Shown: positions 1-6,287, numbered from the stretch's first letter. The stretch is DNA of 6,716 nucleotides from Pseudomonadota bacterium (GCA_021792815.1 JAJYTX010000097.1:1-6716); one strand, 5' to 3'. The notes: generated by a model from the sequence alone, not told the origin. A program made the numbers and translations.

Positions 1-2
1 GG

Positions 3-521
3 CTGGTCGCCTCGACGTTGATCGGGACACCGCTGGGTCTGCTGCTTCTGACGCGGGCACCCGCCGCAGTCGTCAAGGACTGCCTCGGCCTGGTTCTGGC
101 CGGATTCGCCACGTACTCCCTGCTGTATCGGAAACGAGCGGTGCTCAACGACGACAGACTGGCGTGGCCGTTCGGTCTCAGCGCTGGAATGCTCGGCGGC
201 GCCTACGGGATGAACGGGCCGCCGCTCGTGATGTATGGCATGCTGCGAGGGTGGTCGCCCCGGCACTTTCGCGCAACCCTGCAAGGCTGCTTCCTTCCCG
301 CCAGCATGACATCCCTGGCCGGATACTGGCTGGCAGGCCTTTGGACAGCGGACGTGACGCGTTATTATCTGCTGTCGCTGCCCGGCGTGCTGCTGGCCAC
401 GTTTCTCGGCCACCTGATCCACGGCCGCATGGATGCGCGGTGGTTCCTGCGCTGCATGAATCTGGGGCTGCTGATCATTGCGGCCCTGCTGCTCGTACAG
501 GGTCTGCGGAGTGCGACCTAG
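3..521 (+). CDS. TSUP-family membrane exporter (TauE/SafE type), C-terminal part, left-truncated
   Basis: This is the 3' part of a gene that begins before the window. The frame is open from the first bases, and the TTG at 18 is an internal codon, not a credible start. About 172 codons are visible. Helices are seen around IGTPLGLLLL, VVKDCLGLVLAGFATYSLLY, the Gly-rich segment GLSAGMLGGAYGMNGPPLVM, then FLPASMTSLAGYWLAGL, YYLLSLPGVLLATFLGHLI and NLGLLIIAALLLVQGL. The G-x-x-G-G-x-x-G-x-x-G-P-P-L-V segment is the family signature opening the second half of TSUP proteins, and GTPLG matches the end of the first half. These inner-membrane proteins are associated with export of sulfite, sulfoacetate or other small organic anions. 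The substrate here cannot be read from the sequence. The gene stops with TAG at 519-521. The next gene on the same strand is 317 bases away, so a shared transcript is not obvious. Family assignment is fairly sure; substrate is unknown. Confidence 0.88.
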   Translation: MVASTLIGTPLGLLLLTRAPAAVVKDCLGLVLAGFATYSLLYRKRAVLNDDRLAWPFGLSAGMLGGAYGMNGPPLVMYGMLRGWSPRHFRATLQGCFLPASMTSLAGYWLAGLWTADVTRYYLLSLPGVLLATFLGHLIHGRMDARWFLRCMNLGLLIIAALLLVQGLRSAT

Positions 522-838
522 GCTTCGGATACCTCAGGTGGCCGGAAGCCGGTCGGCGCGCCGCCGTTTGCGACTCGAAAGGGAACACAGAATGGCGTTG
601 AGCGGTTTGCGTCGAAAGGCAGCGATGTGACATCTCTGTATTCGAAAGGACGCGGGCGCCTGCGCGCGTCAGGCCCCGGCGTCTCGACGGTCGAACCGGC
701 GCGGGCGCTCTGGCGCCAACGGCGCCGGCAAGCCGTGCCGAAAGGCCCGTTCGTCGAGGCCTATGGCGCCGGGCGTCCGACGGATCACTCCCTGGTCGCT
801 GCTCGCTCGAAAGCACGCTGAGACTGTCGGGACTACCC
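522..838. other. Intergenic region with clustered CGAAAGG heptamers
   Basis: No convincing gene lies in these 317 bases. The frame of the upstream exporter stays open for 100 codons after its stop, and a GTG at 627 would give 64 residues ending at 821. By hand count, the GTG-initiated frame has third-position GC of roughly 73%, not clearly above its first position, so it lacks the codon periodicity of the neighbouring genes. The region contains GGCGCC palindromes near 712-727 and 766-771, and GGCGCGCC near 554-561. There is no T-tract terminator. A GGGA at 829-832 lies six bases before the methyltransferase GTG and is a weak ribosome-site candidate. Confidence 0.6.
576..813 (+). repeat. Cluster of CGAAAGG heptamers in the exporter-methyltransferase gap
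   Basis: CGAAAGG occurs at 576-582, 613-619, 643-649 and 739-745, with a one-base-short copy CGAAAG at 808-813. The first three are preceded by T, giving TCGAAAGG. Spacings between starts are 37, 30, 96 and 69 bases, so they are not phased on the helical turn. A given heptamer is not expected even once in about 300 bases of random sequence, so four copies stand out. Function is unknown. They could be binding sites, remnants of a short repeat, or codons of an unrecognised peptide, since all but the first fall in one frame as Ser/Pro-Lys-Gly/Ala. Confidence 0.45.
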
Positions 839-1453
839 GTGGGCGTCTATTCAGGTTTCCTGTTGCCACGGCTCTGCGATCTCGCGATGCGCAGCCACCG
901 CTTCGTACCCTACCGGCAACGGGTGATCGCGGCTGCCGAGGGCCGGGTGCTCGAGATCGGCTCAGGCTCCGGATTGAATCTGCCGTTCTATGGAGAGCGG
1001 GTGCGTGAGCTGCTCGCGCTCGAGCCGGATGCGCGCCTGATGAGCCTGGCGCGCGGCAGATCCCTCGCGGGCGCCGTGCCGTTCGCGTTCATCGAGGCTT
1101 CGGCGGAGAGGATTCCACTCGACAGTGGCAGCGTCGATACCGTGGTGACGACCTGGACGCTGTGCTCGATTCCGCATGCGCCCGCGGCACTCGAGGAGAT
1201 GCGGCGGGTATTGCGCAGGGACGGTCGGCTGCTGTTCGTGGAACACGGCGCGTCGCCCGACCCACGCGTCCACCGCTGGCAAGACCGGCTGACGCCGGCG
1301 TGGAAGCGGCTGAGCGGAGGCTGTCATCTGAATCGGCCGATTCGCCTCCTCATCGAGACCGGCGGCTTCCAGATCGATCGGTTGACGAGCGGCTACATGC
1401 CGGGGCCGAAGCCGCTCACGTTCATGTCCGAGGGAAGCGCGCGGCCGCGATAG
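839..1453 (+). CDS. Class I SAM-dependent methyltransferase (METTL7/UbiE-like Methyltransf_11)
   Basis: This encodes a 204-residue cytosolic Rossmann-fold methyltransferase. SAM-binding motif I is VLEIGSGSGLN at residues 37-47. The acidic residue ending strand 2 is Glu62 in LALEPD. The Ser-Ala-Glu-x-Ile-Pro-Leu motif preceding strand 4 starts at residue 88, strand 4 is VDTVVTTWTLCSI (99-111), and the post-motif strand is LRRDGRLLFVEHG (125-137). The C-terminal HLNRPIRLLIETGGF is typical of this family, and the length (about 200-210) is normal. The GTG start is chosen because the N-terminus MGVYSGFLLPRLCDLAMR matches the pattern of relatives that begin MGxYxxxxLPxLxxLAMR. The ribosome site is weak (GGGA at 829-832). 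Relatives are annotated as generic or phospholipid/ubiquinone-type methyltransferases, but the substrate cannot be told here. The gene converges with the MFS gene and stands alone. Confidence 0.9.
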   Translation: MGVYSGFLLPRLCDLAMRSHRFVPYRQRVIAAAEGRVLEIGSGSGLNLPFYGERVRELLALEPDARLMSLARGRSLAGAVPFAFIEASAERIPLDSGSVDTVVTTWTLCSIPHAPAALEEMRRVLRRDGRLLFVEHGASPDPRVHRWQDRLTPAWKRLSGGCHLNRPIRLLIETGGFQIDRLTSGYMPGPKPLTFMSEGSARPR

Positions 1454-1464
1454 CGCCGCCGCTA
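1451..1464 (+). terminator. Small stem-loop overlapping the methyltransferase stop
   Basis: TAGCG (1451-1455) pairs with CGCTA (1460-1464) around a four-base CCGC loop, beginning exactly at the stop codon. There is no T-tract behind it, so it is at best a weak transcript-end structure for the methyltransferase. The remaining gap to the MFS stop (about 150 bases) shows nothing else I can support. Confidence 0.2.
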
Positions 1465-1612
1465 CCCTGCGGACACCGCGCTCGGGACATGAATCCGGTC
1501 CATGCGGCTGGGCACGGGGCGACACCAGCGTATGGTCATTCGTCCCGATACGACAGGATGCAGTTGAGTTGCGCAGTTGCCGATGGGAATGCCCGGAGGC
1601 GAAGGAACCACG

Positions 1613-2875
1613 TTAGTCGCTTCCGACGCGCAGCAGAGCGAGAGCCCCTGCCATCATGATCAGCCCGGCGAAGCCAAAGCCGAAAATCGGCGATAGCGCA
1701 CTCCACAGTAACCCCACCATGGCGCTGGAGACGAGTCTGGCCACGCCGTTCACCGTGCCCAGCGCTCCGTAGCTCATTGCCAGTCGGTCCGCCGGCACCA
1801 GTTCCGCCGTGACGGTGGGTTCGAGCGCTTCCTCGACGGCGACGTACAGCCCCGCGATGAAAAAGATCGCGGCAAGCAATGGCACGCTGCGCACCGAAAG
1901 CCAGAAGGCGAGTGCAGTGAACACGGCCGTGAGCGCGCCGAACACATAGCCGCCGACCAGGACGGGAACGTGGCCGAGTCGATCCGCCATGGCGCCGACC
2001 GGGTAGGACAACACGACCTGCACCACATTGCGCCCGACATAAAGCAAGCCGGCCACCTCGGCGGCTTTGATCAGGCCCAGAGAGGGCGCGAGCAGACGGG
2101 TTGCGGCCAGGATCAGCAGTGTGGGGGAGCAATCACCCATCCCGAACAGCCCGACCGCCGCGAGATATCGCTTGCAGCGTGCGGGCAGGTCCGCCAGGGA
2201 GTCGAAAAACTGCAGCTGCGGATTTGGCGAATGCCGCGGATCTCGCACCAGCGTCAGAAACGCAAGCACTGCCAGCACACCCGGCACCACCGACATCCAG
2301 AGCACCAGCCGGAACGGCGCCGCAGCGGCGCCCCAGTGCAGCCGCTGCGCCCACCCCAACAGCGTGACACCCGCAAGCGGGCCGAGTACTGCGCCGACGG
2401 TGTCGGCTGCCCGGTGAAACCCGAACGCCCGGCCCTTGGATTGCGGCGTCACGGCCTGGATGACGATCGCATCGCGCAACGGTCCACGCAGACCCTTGCC
2501 GAACCAGGACACGGCCCGGCCGAGCAAAAGCAGCGGCCACCCGGCCGCCAGAGCGATCAGAACCTGCCCGAACGGCGTCAGGCCGTAGCCAACCAGCACC
2601 AGCAGTTTACGGTGACCCAGCTTGTCGGCCACGTAGCCCGACAGCATCCTGGTGAGACTCGCCACCGCGTCGGCGATGCCCTCGACGGTGCCCAGGACGC
2701 TGGCCGGCAGGCCCAGCACGGCAAGCAGGCCGGGCAGCATCACGGTCGTCGTCTCGTAGCAAAAGTCGCCCAGTGCGCTGGTCAAGCCGGCGCCGGCAAC
2801 GGTGCGATTGAGCCATCGCCCGGGACCAGGCGGTGCTGCGGCCACTGATCCGTGTTCGTCGAGCCTGCCATTCAT
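1613..2875 (-). CDS. MFS transporter, 12 transmembrane helices (MJ1317-like subgroup)
   Basis: This encodes a 420-residue inner-membrane secondary transporter. Motif A of the first half is GYVADKLGHRK (80-90) after helix 2, and its echo in the second half is GAMADRLGHVP (294-304). GKGLRGPLRDAI (126-137) after helix 4 and FGFHRAADTVGAVLGPLAG (151-169) in helix 5 are hallmarks of the MFS subgroup that includes MJ1317-like putative efflux proteins. A soluble loop around 211-237 joins the halves. I chose the ATG at 2873-2875 because the 63 codons upstream are Arg/Pro/Ser-rich and unlike a membrane protein. A GGGAAG lies upstream but about 14 bases away, so the start is not certain. A GTG within HGSVAAA, ten codons in, is an alternative. 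Substrate is unknown; drug or metabolite efflux is only a family-level guess. It is divergent from the flavodoxin gene and convergent with the methyltransferase. Confidence 0.88.
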   Translation of the reverse strand: MNGRLDEHGSVAAAPPGPGRWLNRTVAGAGLTSALGDFCYETTTVMLPGLLAVLGLPASVLGTVEGIADAVASLTRMLSGYVADKLGHRKLLVLVGYGLTPFGQVLIALAAGWPLLLLGRAVSWFGKGLRGPLRDAIVIQAVTPQSKGRAFGFHRAADTVGAVLGPLAGVTLLGWAQRLHWGAAAAPFRLVLWMSVVPGVLAVLAFLTLVRDPRHSPNPQLQFFDSLADLPARCKRYLAAVGLFGMGDCSPTLLILAATRLLAPSLGLIKAAEVAGLLYVGRNVVQVVLSYPVGAMADRLGHVPVLVGGYVFGALTAVFTALAFWLSVRSVPLLAAIFFIAGLYVAVEEALEPTVTAELVPADRLAMSYGALGTVNGVARLVSSAMVGLLWSALSPIFGFGFAGLIMMAGALALLRVGSD

Positions 2876-3202
2876 GTTCGTGGTCTTTGCTTCCCGTGCG
2901 GTCGAATCGGGTGTCGGGGACCACTGGATCCGCCGGGCTCGCGAGGCGCACACGCTCGAGGGCGCGTGCGGTTGCCGGCGGGAGAGCCTACCATCCGGAC
3001 ATTCTGTTGTGCAGCGTCTGTCGTCGGCGAGTCCATTCGAGGCACGCCGCGGCCAGGACCGCATGCGATGCGTTCACGACTGAAGTAGCGAGCTTCCGGC
3101 CGTTCCTGCTCGAGACGGGCCTGCCGCGCGTGATATAAATCGCAGACTCTGGCCGGGATACTGTCCAGGCACTGCCGCTTCGCCGGACGCGGCCGCACGT
3201 TC
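2876..3202. other. Divergent intergenic region between MFS and flavodoxin-like genes
   Basis: The 327 bases must hold the promoters of both flanking genes. Open frames across it on both strands are Arg/Pro-rich and look like chance GC-rich frames. On the + side a TATAAA (3134-3139) inside GATATAAAT is the only AT-rich -10-like stretch, with no good -35. On the - side I see no convincing -10. CTCGCGAG (2938-2945) and CTCGAG (2955-2960) are short palindromes of unknown meaning. Confidence 0.5.
3134..3139 (+). promoter_or_regulatory. Possible -10 element for the flavodoxin-like gene
   Basis: TATAAA sits 63 bases before the ATG at 3203, in an otherwise GC-rich gap. No TTGACA-like -35 is found at 16-18 bases upstream, so it is a weak sigma-70 candidate, possibly needing an activator. 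Confidence 0.3.
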
Positions 3203-3694
3203 ATGAAGACACTGCTGATCGTCTATCATTCCGTTACGGGCGGTGCGCGCCGGATGGCGCACGCGGCCGCATCCGGTGCCGCTCGCGAGGCGGGCATCCG
3301 GGTACGCATCGAGTGCTGCAAGGACAGCGGCCCGAAAGCGCTGCTCGACTCGGATGGGTATCTGTTCGCATGCCCGGAGAACCTGGCGGCGATCTCCGGA
3401 CTCATGAAGGATTTTTTCGATCGCAGCTATTATCCGGTGCTCGGACACATCGAAGGCCGTCCGTACGCGAGTCTCGTCTGCGCCGGCAGCGACGGCAGCA
3501 ACGCCGCCCGTCAGATCGAGCGCATCGCCACGGGCTGGCGACTGCGCGCGATCTCCCCAGCCCTCATTGTCTGCACACATGCGCAGACACCCGAGGAAAT
3601 CCTCAAACCCAAGACGATCCCGTCGGCCGGTCTTGCGCGGTGCGAAGAGCTCGGCGCGACGCTCGCCGCTGGTCTTTCGCTCGGAATCTTCTGA
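3203..3694 (+). CDS. Flavodoxin-fold FMN protein / NAD(P)H-dependent oxidoreductase family
   Basis: This encodes a 163-residue soluble protein with a flavodoxin fold. Strand 1 and the FMN phosphate-binding loop are LLIVYHSVTGGARRMA (4-19), where flavodoxins have a T/S-x-T/S-G-x-T type loop. Strand 3 and the isoalloxazine-contact loop are GYLFACPENLAAISGLMKDF (52-71), followed by FDRSYYP. A second flavin loop, LVCAGSDGSNAARQI, spans 91-105. These blocks closely match short flavodoxin-family proteins common in Pseudomonas and related proteobacteria, which usually end near Gly-x-Phe, as this one does (GIF). It probably shuttles electrons or reduces a small substrate using FMN; partners are unknown. 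The ATG at 3203 is the natural start because strand 1 follows directly, but no strong Shine-Dalgarno is seen. It is divergent from the MFS gene and convergent with the 64-residue gene, with a 31-base gap. Confidence 0.88.
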   Translation: MKTLLIVYHSVTGGARRMAHAAASGAAREAGIRVRIECCKDSGPKALLDSDGYLFACPENLAAISGLMKDFFDRSYYPVLGHIEGRPYASLVCAGSDGSNAARQIERIATGWRLRAISPALIVCTHAQTPEEILKPKTIPSAGLARCEELGATLAAGLSLGIF

Positions 3695-3725
3695 TTGCCG
3701 GCGGCGCAGCGGTCGGTCGGCGCGA

Positions 3726-3920
3726 TCAACGTGGCGCGTGCCAGGAGGAATCGGGAATTGCCGTGTTGACGCCGGTCTGATTCGGCTCCGGGGCCTGGCG
3801 TCGCCTGACGGGCCTCGCCAGCAGGTAGCGGTCACCCAGCCAGGCGATTGCCCTGGCTCTCGCTTCGCTGTAATCGACCACCCACGCACTCATCTGCTCA
3901 TCGCTGTTCGTGTGTCGCAC
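3726..3920 (-). CDS. Small hypothetical protein, 64 residues, GTG start
   Basis: I do not recognise a named family. A GTG at 3918-3920 is preceded by AGAGGA (minus strand) with a seven-base spacer, an ideal ribosome site that decides the start. An ATG nine codons further in (3891-3893) is the alternative. The protein has a charged N-terminus, then a core AWVVDYSEARARAIAWLGDR, then YLLARPVRRR, and a polar Pro/Asn-rich tail. The core would form one amphipathic helix. No signal peptide or membrane segment is evident. By hand count, third-position GC (about 77%) exceeds second-position GC (about 56%), as expected for a real gene here. The Ala-x-Ala-Trp-Leu-Gly-Asp-Arg-(Y/W)-x-Leu-x-x-Pro pattern recalls short conserved hypothetical proteins in gammaproteobacteria, but this is only a memory. 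It converges with the flavodoxin-like gene, leaving 31 bases between stops. Confidence 0.6.
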   Translation of the reverse strand: MRHTNSDEQMSAWVVDYSEARARAIAWLGDRYLLARPVRRRQAPEPNQTGVNTAIPDSSWHAPR

Positions 3921-3927
3921 TGACTGA

Positions 3928-3933
3928 TCCTCT
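3928..3933 (-). promoter_or_regulatory. Shine-Dalgarno AGAGGA for the small 64-residue gene
   Basis: Read on the minus strand, AGAGGA lies seven bases before the GTG at 3918-3920. This is the strongest ribosome-site match on the minus strand in the window and is the main reason for choosing GTG over the later ATG. Confidence 0.55.
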
Positions 3934-4044
3934 TTGCTGCATGGCTTGTTGAGCGCTTTCGGCGACACACCGACGTCATCGCGACGCATGGGTTCGTCCG
4001 CCGTTTCAGTTCACGCGCCGCGGCCGCAAACCTTCCGCCGCGCT

Positions 4045-4056
4045 GCAGGATCCTGC
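4045..4056. repeat. 12-bp perfect palindrome GCAGGATCCTGC
   Basis: Two six-base half-sites meet without a spacer. It could be a dimeric regulator's operator or chance. It lies about 125 bases upstream of the small minus-strand gene's start, in a position compatible with control of that gene. Confidence 0.35.
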
Positions 4057-4074
4057 CGATGCCGCGACGTTTCG

Positions 4075-4095
4075 CCGCCGGGGCCTGCCCGGCGG
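4075..4095. repeat. 8-bp perfect GC hairpin
   Basis: CCGCCGGG (4075-4082) pairs fully with CCCGGCGG (4088-4095) across a five-base GCCTG loop. Neither strand has a T-tract after it, so it is not a classical intrinsic terminator. It could stabilise a transcript end, act as an attenuator stem, or be a lone REP-like element. Confidence 0.4.
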
Positions 4096-4167
4096 AGACT
4101 GGACGTGGTCATGCGGATTCATGCGATGTCCCGCTGTGTGTCATGAGCAACGTCCATGCCACCCGAC

Positions 4168-4201
4168 AAAAATGCAGCAAAATCAGCTGCTTGGCTTTTT
4201 T
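4168..4201. terminator. Hairpin with flanking A- and T-tracts, possible bidirectional terminator
   Basis: GCAGC (4174-4178) and GCTGC (4186-4190) form a five-bp stem with a seven-base loop. On the + strand it is followed by TTGGC and then six T's (4196-4201). On the - strand it is followed by ATTTTTG. The stem is short, so strength is modest, but this is the only place in the gap with a hairpin plus T-run. The nearest genes it could serve end far away: 3694 on + and 4527 on -. It may therefore end an unseen short RNA or a long 3' tail. Confidence 0.45.
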
Positions 4202-4414
4202 ACAACAGCGACGGGCAGGAAGATGTGTAAGGTGCATCGACAGGCAGTGGAGATTTCAGTTCCTCGAATGAACGGGCCTGCGATCCGCTTGACGTTGGCA
4301 TGCCGCAGACACCCTCCCGGCAGAGACAGACCATCATCGCAAGCACTCAACTCCGGTTGCCTGCCCTTCGGCGCGCTGCGACCGCAAGCCGACGAGTCAC
4401 ATTTATCATCGGGT

Positions 4415-4424
4415 CTGCATGCAG
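4415..4424. repeat. 10-bp perfect palindrome CTGCATGCAG
   Basis: This palindrome lies just upstream (minus-strand sense) of an AT-rich TGATAAAT at 4408-4401. That would place it in the spacer of a minus-strand promoter if the TGATAAAT is a -10. No good -35 accompanies it, so the reading is speculative. Confidence 0.25.
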
Positions 4425-4526
4425 TCGGTTTTTCGCAGCCGGAATGGCTGGCAGAACATCGAGGTCCACGACGTCTGATGAGACGCAGCCCGTTCCTTGC
4501 TTGCCTGAGCCACGCAACAGGGCGCA

Positions 4527-6287
4527 TCAGCTCCCAGGCGGTGCGAGCAGCGCATAACGACGCCCCTGCGGAAGATCATAACGGTGCGCGATCACGGCAA
4601 CACCGGCTGATTGCAGATGGCCTGCCTCGCCATCGCCCGCCCGGCGCCACAGATCGAGGCGCTGCAGCAGTGGCGTGAACGGGCCGGCTGCGTGGCCGGG
4701 CAACAGGACCAGCACGCGGGCGGCCGGACCCTGCTCGGCGAACCAGTACGCAACCGTCCGGCCGACGGCCCCGGCCGGCGCCCGCAGTCTCGTGACACGT
4801 GTCAGCAGACCGCGATCGAGCATGGCCACCGTGGTCTCATCCGGATTCAACAGCGCGAGCCGGTCCCGCCGGGTCTGCGCATGAATGCTCTGGGCGAGCG
4901 CCTGCAGGTTCTGCCCGCGGTCGATTGCAGGAAAGATCGCGATGGCGCTCAGACAAAACGCCGCGGCAAATGCGGCATAGGTCCATGCGAAGCTGCCGAT
5001 GATCCGGCGGCGGCGGTGCTCGCGCACGGCCTGCTTCAGCGCCCAGGCGGTCCCGATCGGCACGGCTGCGGCGAACGCGAGATCTCCGAACACTCCGCCC
5101 GGCGCGCCGGGCCGTGCTGGCGCCAACGTCAAAACCACCAAGGTGAACGCCGCGGCGAGCAGCGCGACGGTAACGCGCGTCCAGATCAAAGCGTAGTGTC
5201 CCCCTGTCGTCAGGCGCTGGGTTTCGGCGGCCCACAGGCCCACGAGCAGCGCAAATCCGAGCAACGCGGGGGCGGCGTAGATGTCGCGGGCGGTGGCCGC
5301 CAGGGACAGCAGTGCGAGCCACGGCAACGCCGCGGCAGTGGCGAACCGCCAGGGTGTCGCGGCCGCGATCCCGAGGCGCGCGCGGTCCCAGGCGCACCGG
5401 GCAGCCGCGACCGCGAGCGCCGTCCAGGGAAGAAGATAGACGGGCAGCCACAGGAAGTACTTGCCGAAGCTGTTGCGGTGACCGTTGGCATATTGATAAG
5501 CGGGCGGCGCGGCGATCCTGATGAACCGGCCTGCAAGGTTGTACCAGAACATCACGCGCAGCGCCTGCAGGCCATGTGCCGTGCGCGTCACGGCGAGCAG
5601 CCAGGGAGCGATGACGAGCGCCTGCAGCAGAAATCCCGCATACAGCTCGAGGCGCTTCAATTCGTGCCAGCGGCGTTCCCAGGCGATGAGCGTCAGCAGG
5701 GTCAGTCCCGGCACCAGCCATCCCACCGCGCTCTTGGCCATGAATCCCGCCGCGGCACCCGCGTGCATCAGCGTGTAGCCGCAGAGCTTGCGCCGGCCGG
5801 GCGGGGCCTGGTAGCCGAGATAGGCGCCGAGCAGCGCCACGGCGCAGGCCGCGAGCAGACAGGCGTCGGGCGCAAGCCACATCGACACCCGTAGTGCCGT
5901 CAGGGCGCTCCCGGCCACCCATGCCGCGACCAGCGCGGCGCCCGGGCCGTCCATCGCGAACCCGAGCGCACCGATGGCGAGCGCAACAATGAGCGCGTAG
6001 AGGAGATTCGGCACGCGCAGGGCATCAGGGGTGTTGCCGAGGAGCCGCACGCACAGTGCCGAGGCCCAGTACGACAGCGGCGGTTTCTCGAGAAACGGCC
6101 GGCCGGCGAGTTGCGGCAGTGTCCAGTGCCGTTGAAATGCCATGCGCCAGTCGATGTCCGCCACCCGCGGCTCGTCCGGCGTCCACAGGCCGCGATCGAA
6201 TGCGCCGATCAGCCACAGCGGTGCCAGCCCGAGCAGGGCCGGACCGATCCAGCGGGCCGCCCCGGACTTCTGCGAGAGCAAGCGCAT
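4527..6287 (-). CDS. GT39/ArnT-type polyprenyl-phosphate-sugar glycosyltransferase
   Basis: This encodes a 586-residue integral inner-membrane GT-C glycosyltransferase. Proteins of this superfamily move a sugar from an undecaprenyl-phosphate carrier to an acceptor on the periplasmic side (lipid A in ArnT, other glycans or proteins in relatives). Seen here are an N-terminal helix (14-29), the catalytic-loop motif LWTPDEPRVADIDWRM (34-49) with Asp38-Glu39, and LEKPPLSYW (66-74), which matches the conserved Glu-Lys-Pro-Pro-Leu block of ArnT. About ten more helices follow, including FMAKSAVGWLVPGLTLLTLI (182-201), LWLPVYLLPW (279-288) and RDIYAAPALLGFALLVGLW (334-352). A C-terminal soluble domain starts near 457. 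ATG at 6285-6287 is preferred; a GTG at 6309-6311 would add eight residues. Neither has a clear Shine-Dalgarno. No arn-operon genes flank it, so the lipid A substrate is unproven and gene symbol arnT is withheld. Confidence 0.85.
   Translation of the reverse strand: MRLLSQKSGAARWIGPALLGLAPLWLIGAFDRGLWTPDEPRVADIDWRMAFQRHWTLPQLAGRPFLEKPPLSYWASALCVRLLGNTPDALRVPNLLYALIVALAIGALGFAMDGPGAALVAAWVAGSALTALRVSMWLAPDACLLAACAVALLGAYLGYQAPPGRRKLCGYTLMHAGAAAGFMAKSAVGWLVPGLTLLTLIAWERRWHELKRLELYAGFLLQALVIAPWLLAVTRTAHGLQALRVMFWYNLAGRFIRIAAPPAYQYANGHRNSFGKYFLWLPVYLLPWTALAVAAARCAWDRARLGIAAATPWRFATAAALPWLALLSLAATARDIYAAPALLGFALLVGLWAAETQRLTTGGHYALIWTRVTVALLAAAFTLVVLTLAPARPGAPGGVFGDLAFAAAVPIGTAWALKQAVREHRRRRIIGSFAWTYAAFAAAFCLSAIAIFPAIDRGQNLQALAQSIHAQTRRDRLALLNPDETTVAMLDRGLLTRVTRLRAPAGAVGRTVAYWFAEQGPAARVLVLLPGHAAGPFTPLLQRLDLWRRAGDGEAGHLQSAGVAVIAHRYDLPQGRRYALLAPPGS

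Larger units (their letters stand above)
3934..4526. other. Long intergenic region rich in inverted repeats, no convincing gene
   Basis: About 590 bases between the small gene and the glycosyltransferase carry no supported protein gene. Open frames across it on both strands (for example 4121-4678 on + and 4183-4527 on -) are Arg/Cys/Pro/His-rich with no recognisable motifs. The stretch 4160-4260 is noticeably more AT-rich than the surroundings. Structured elements listed separately are a 12-bp palindrome, an 8-bp hairpin, a terminator-like hairpin and a 10-bp palindrome. A further CGTCT/AGACG hairpin with a four-base loop is at 4472-4485, just past the glycosyltransferase stop. Confidence 0.6.

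Noticed and set aside
522..821. Read-through extension of the TSUP exporter, or a 64-residue gene from GTG 627
   Set aside because: The frame is open for 100 codons, but third-position GC is not raised over first position, there is no ribosome site, and TSUP proteins normally end after the last helix, as this one does.
1970..2848. 292-codon + strand open frame opposite the MFS gene
   Set aside because: Gln/His/Arg/Pro-rich shadow of the MFS coding strand with no recognisable domain.
2876..3064. N-terminal extension of the MFS protein by 63 codons
   Set aside because: The added stretch is Arg/Ser/Pro-rich and unlike MFS N-termini; the ATG at 2875 leaves a normal short cytosolic tail before helix 1.
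3695..3725. Terminator between the convergent flavodoxin and small genes
   Set aside because: The 31-base gap is GC-rich with only short imperfect pairings and no T-tract on either strand.
3074..3889. 271-codon - strand open frame opposite the flavodoxin-like gene
   Set aside because: Arg/Ala-rich shadow; the + strand flavodoxin frame has intact family motifs.
4121..4678. 185-codon + strand open frame across the gap and into the glycosyltransferase 3' end
   Set aside because: No motif, Cys/His/Arg/Pro-rich, and it overlaps 150 bases of a confident gene on the other strand.
4611..5894. 427-codon + strand open frame opposite the glycosyltransferase
   Set aside because: Gln/Arg/Gly-rich with no hydrophobic core or motif. 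It is the complement of a clearly real membrane protein and arises from GC-rich codon bias.
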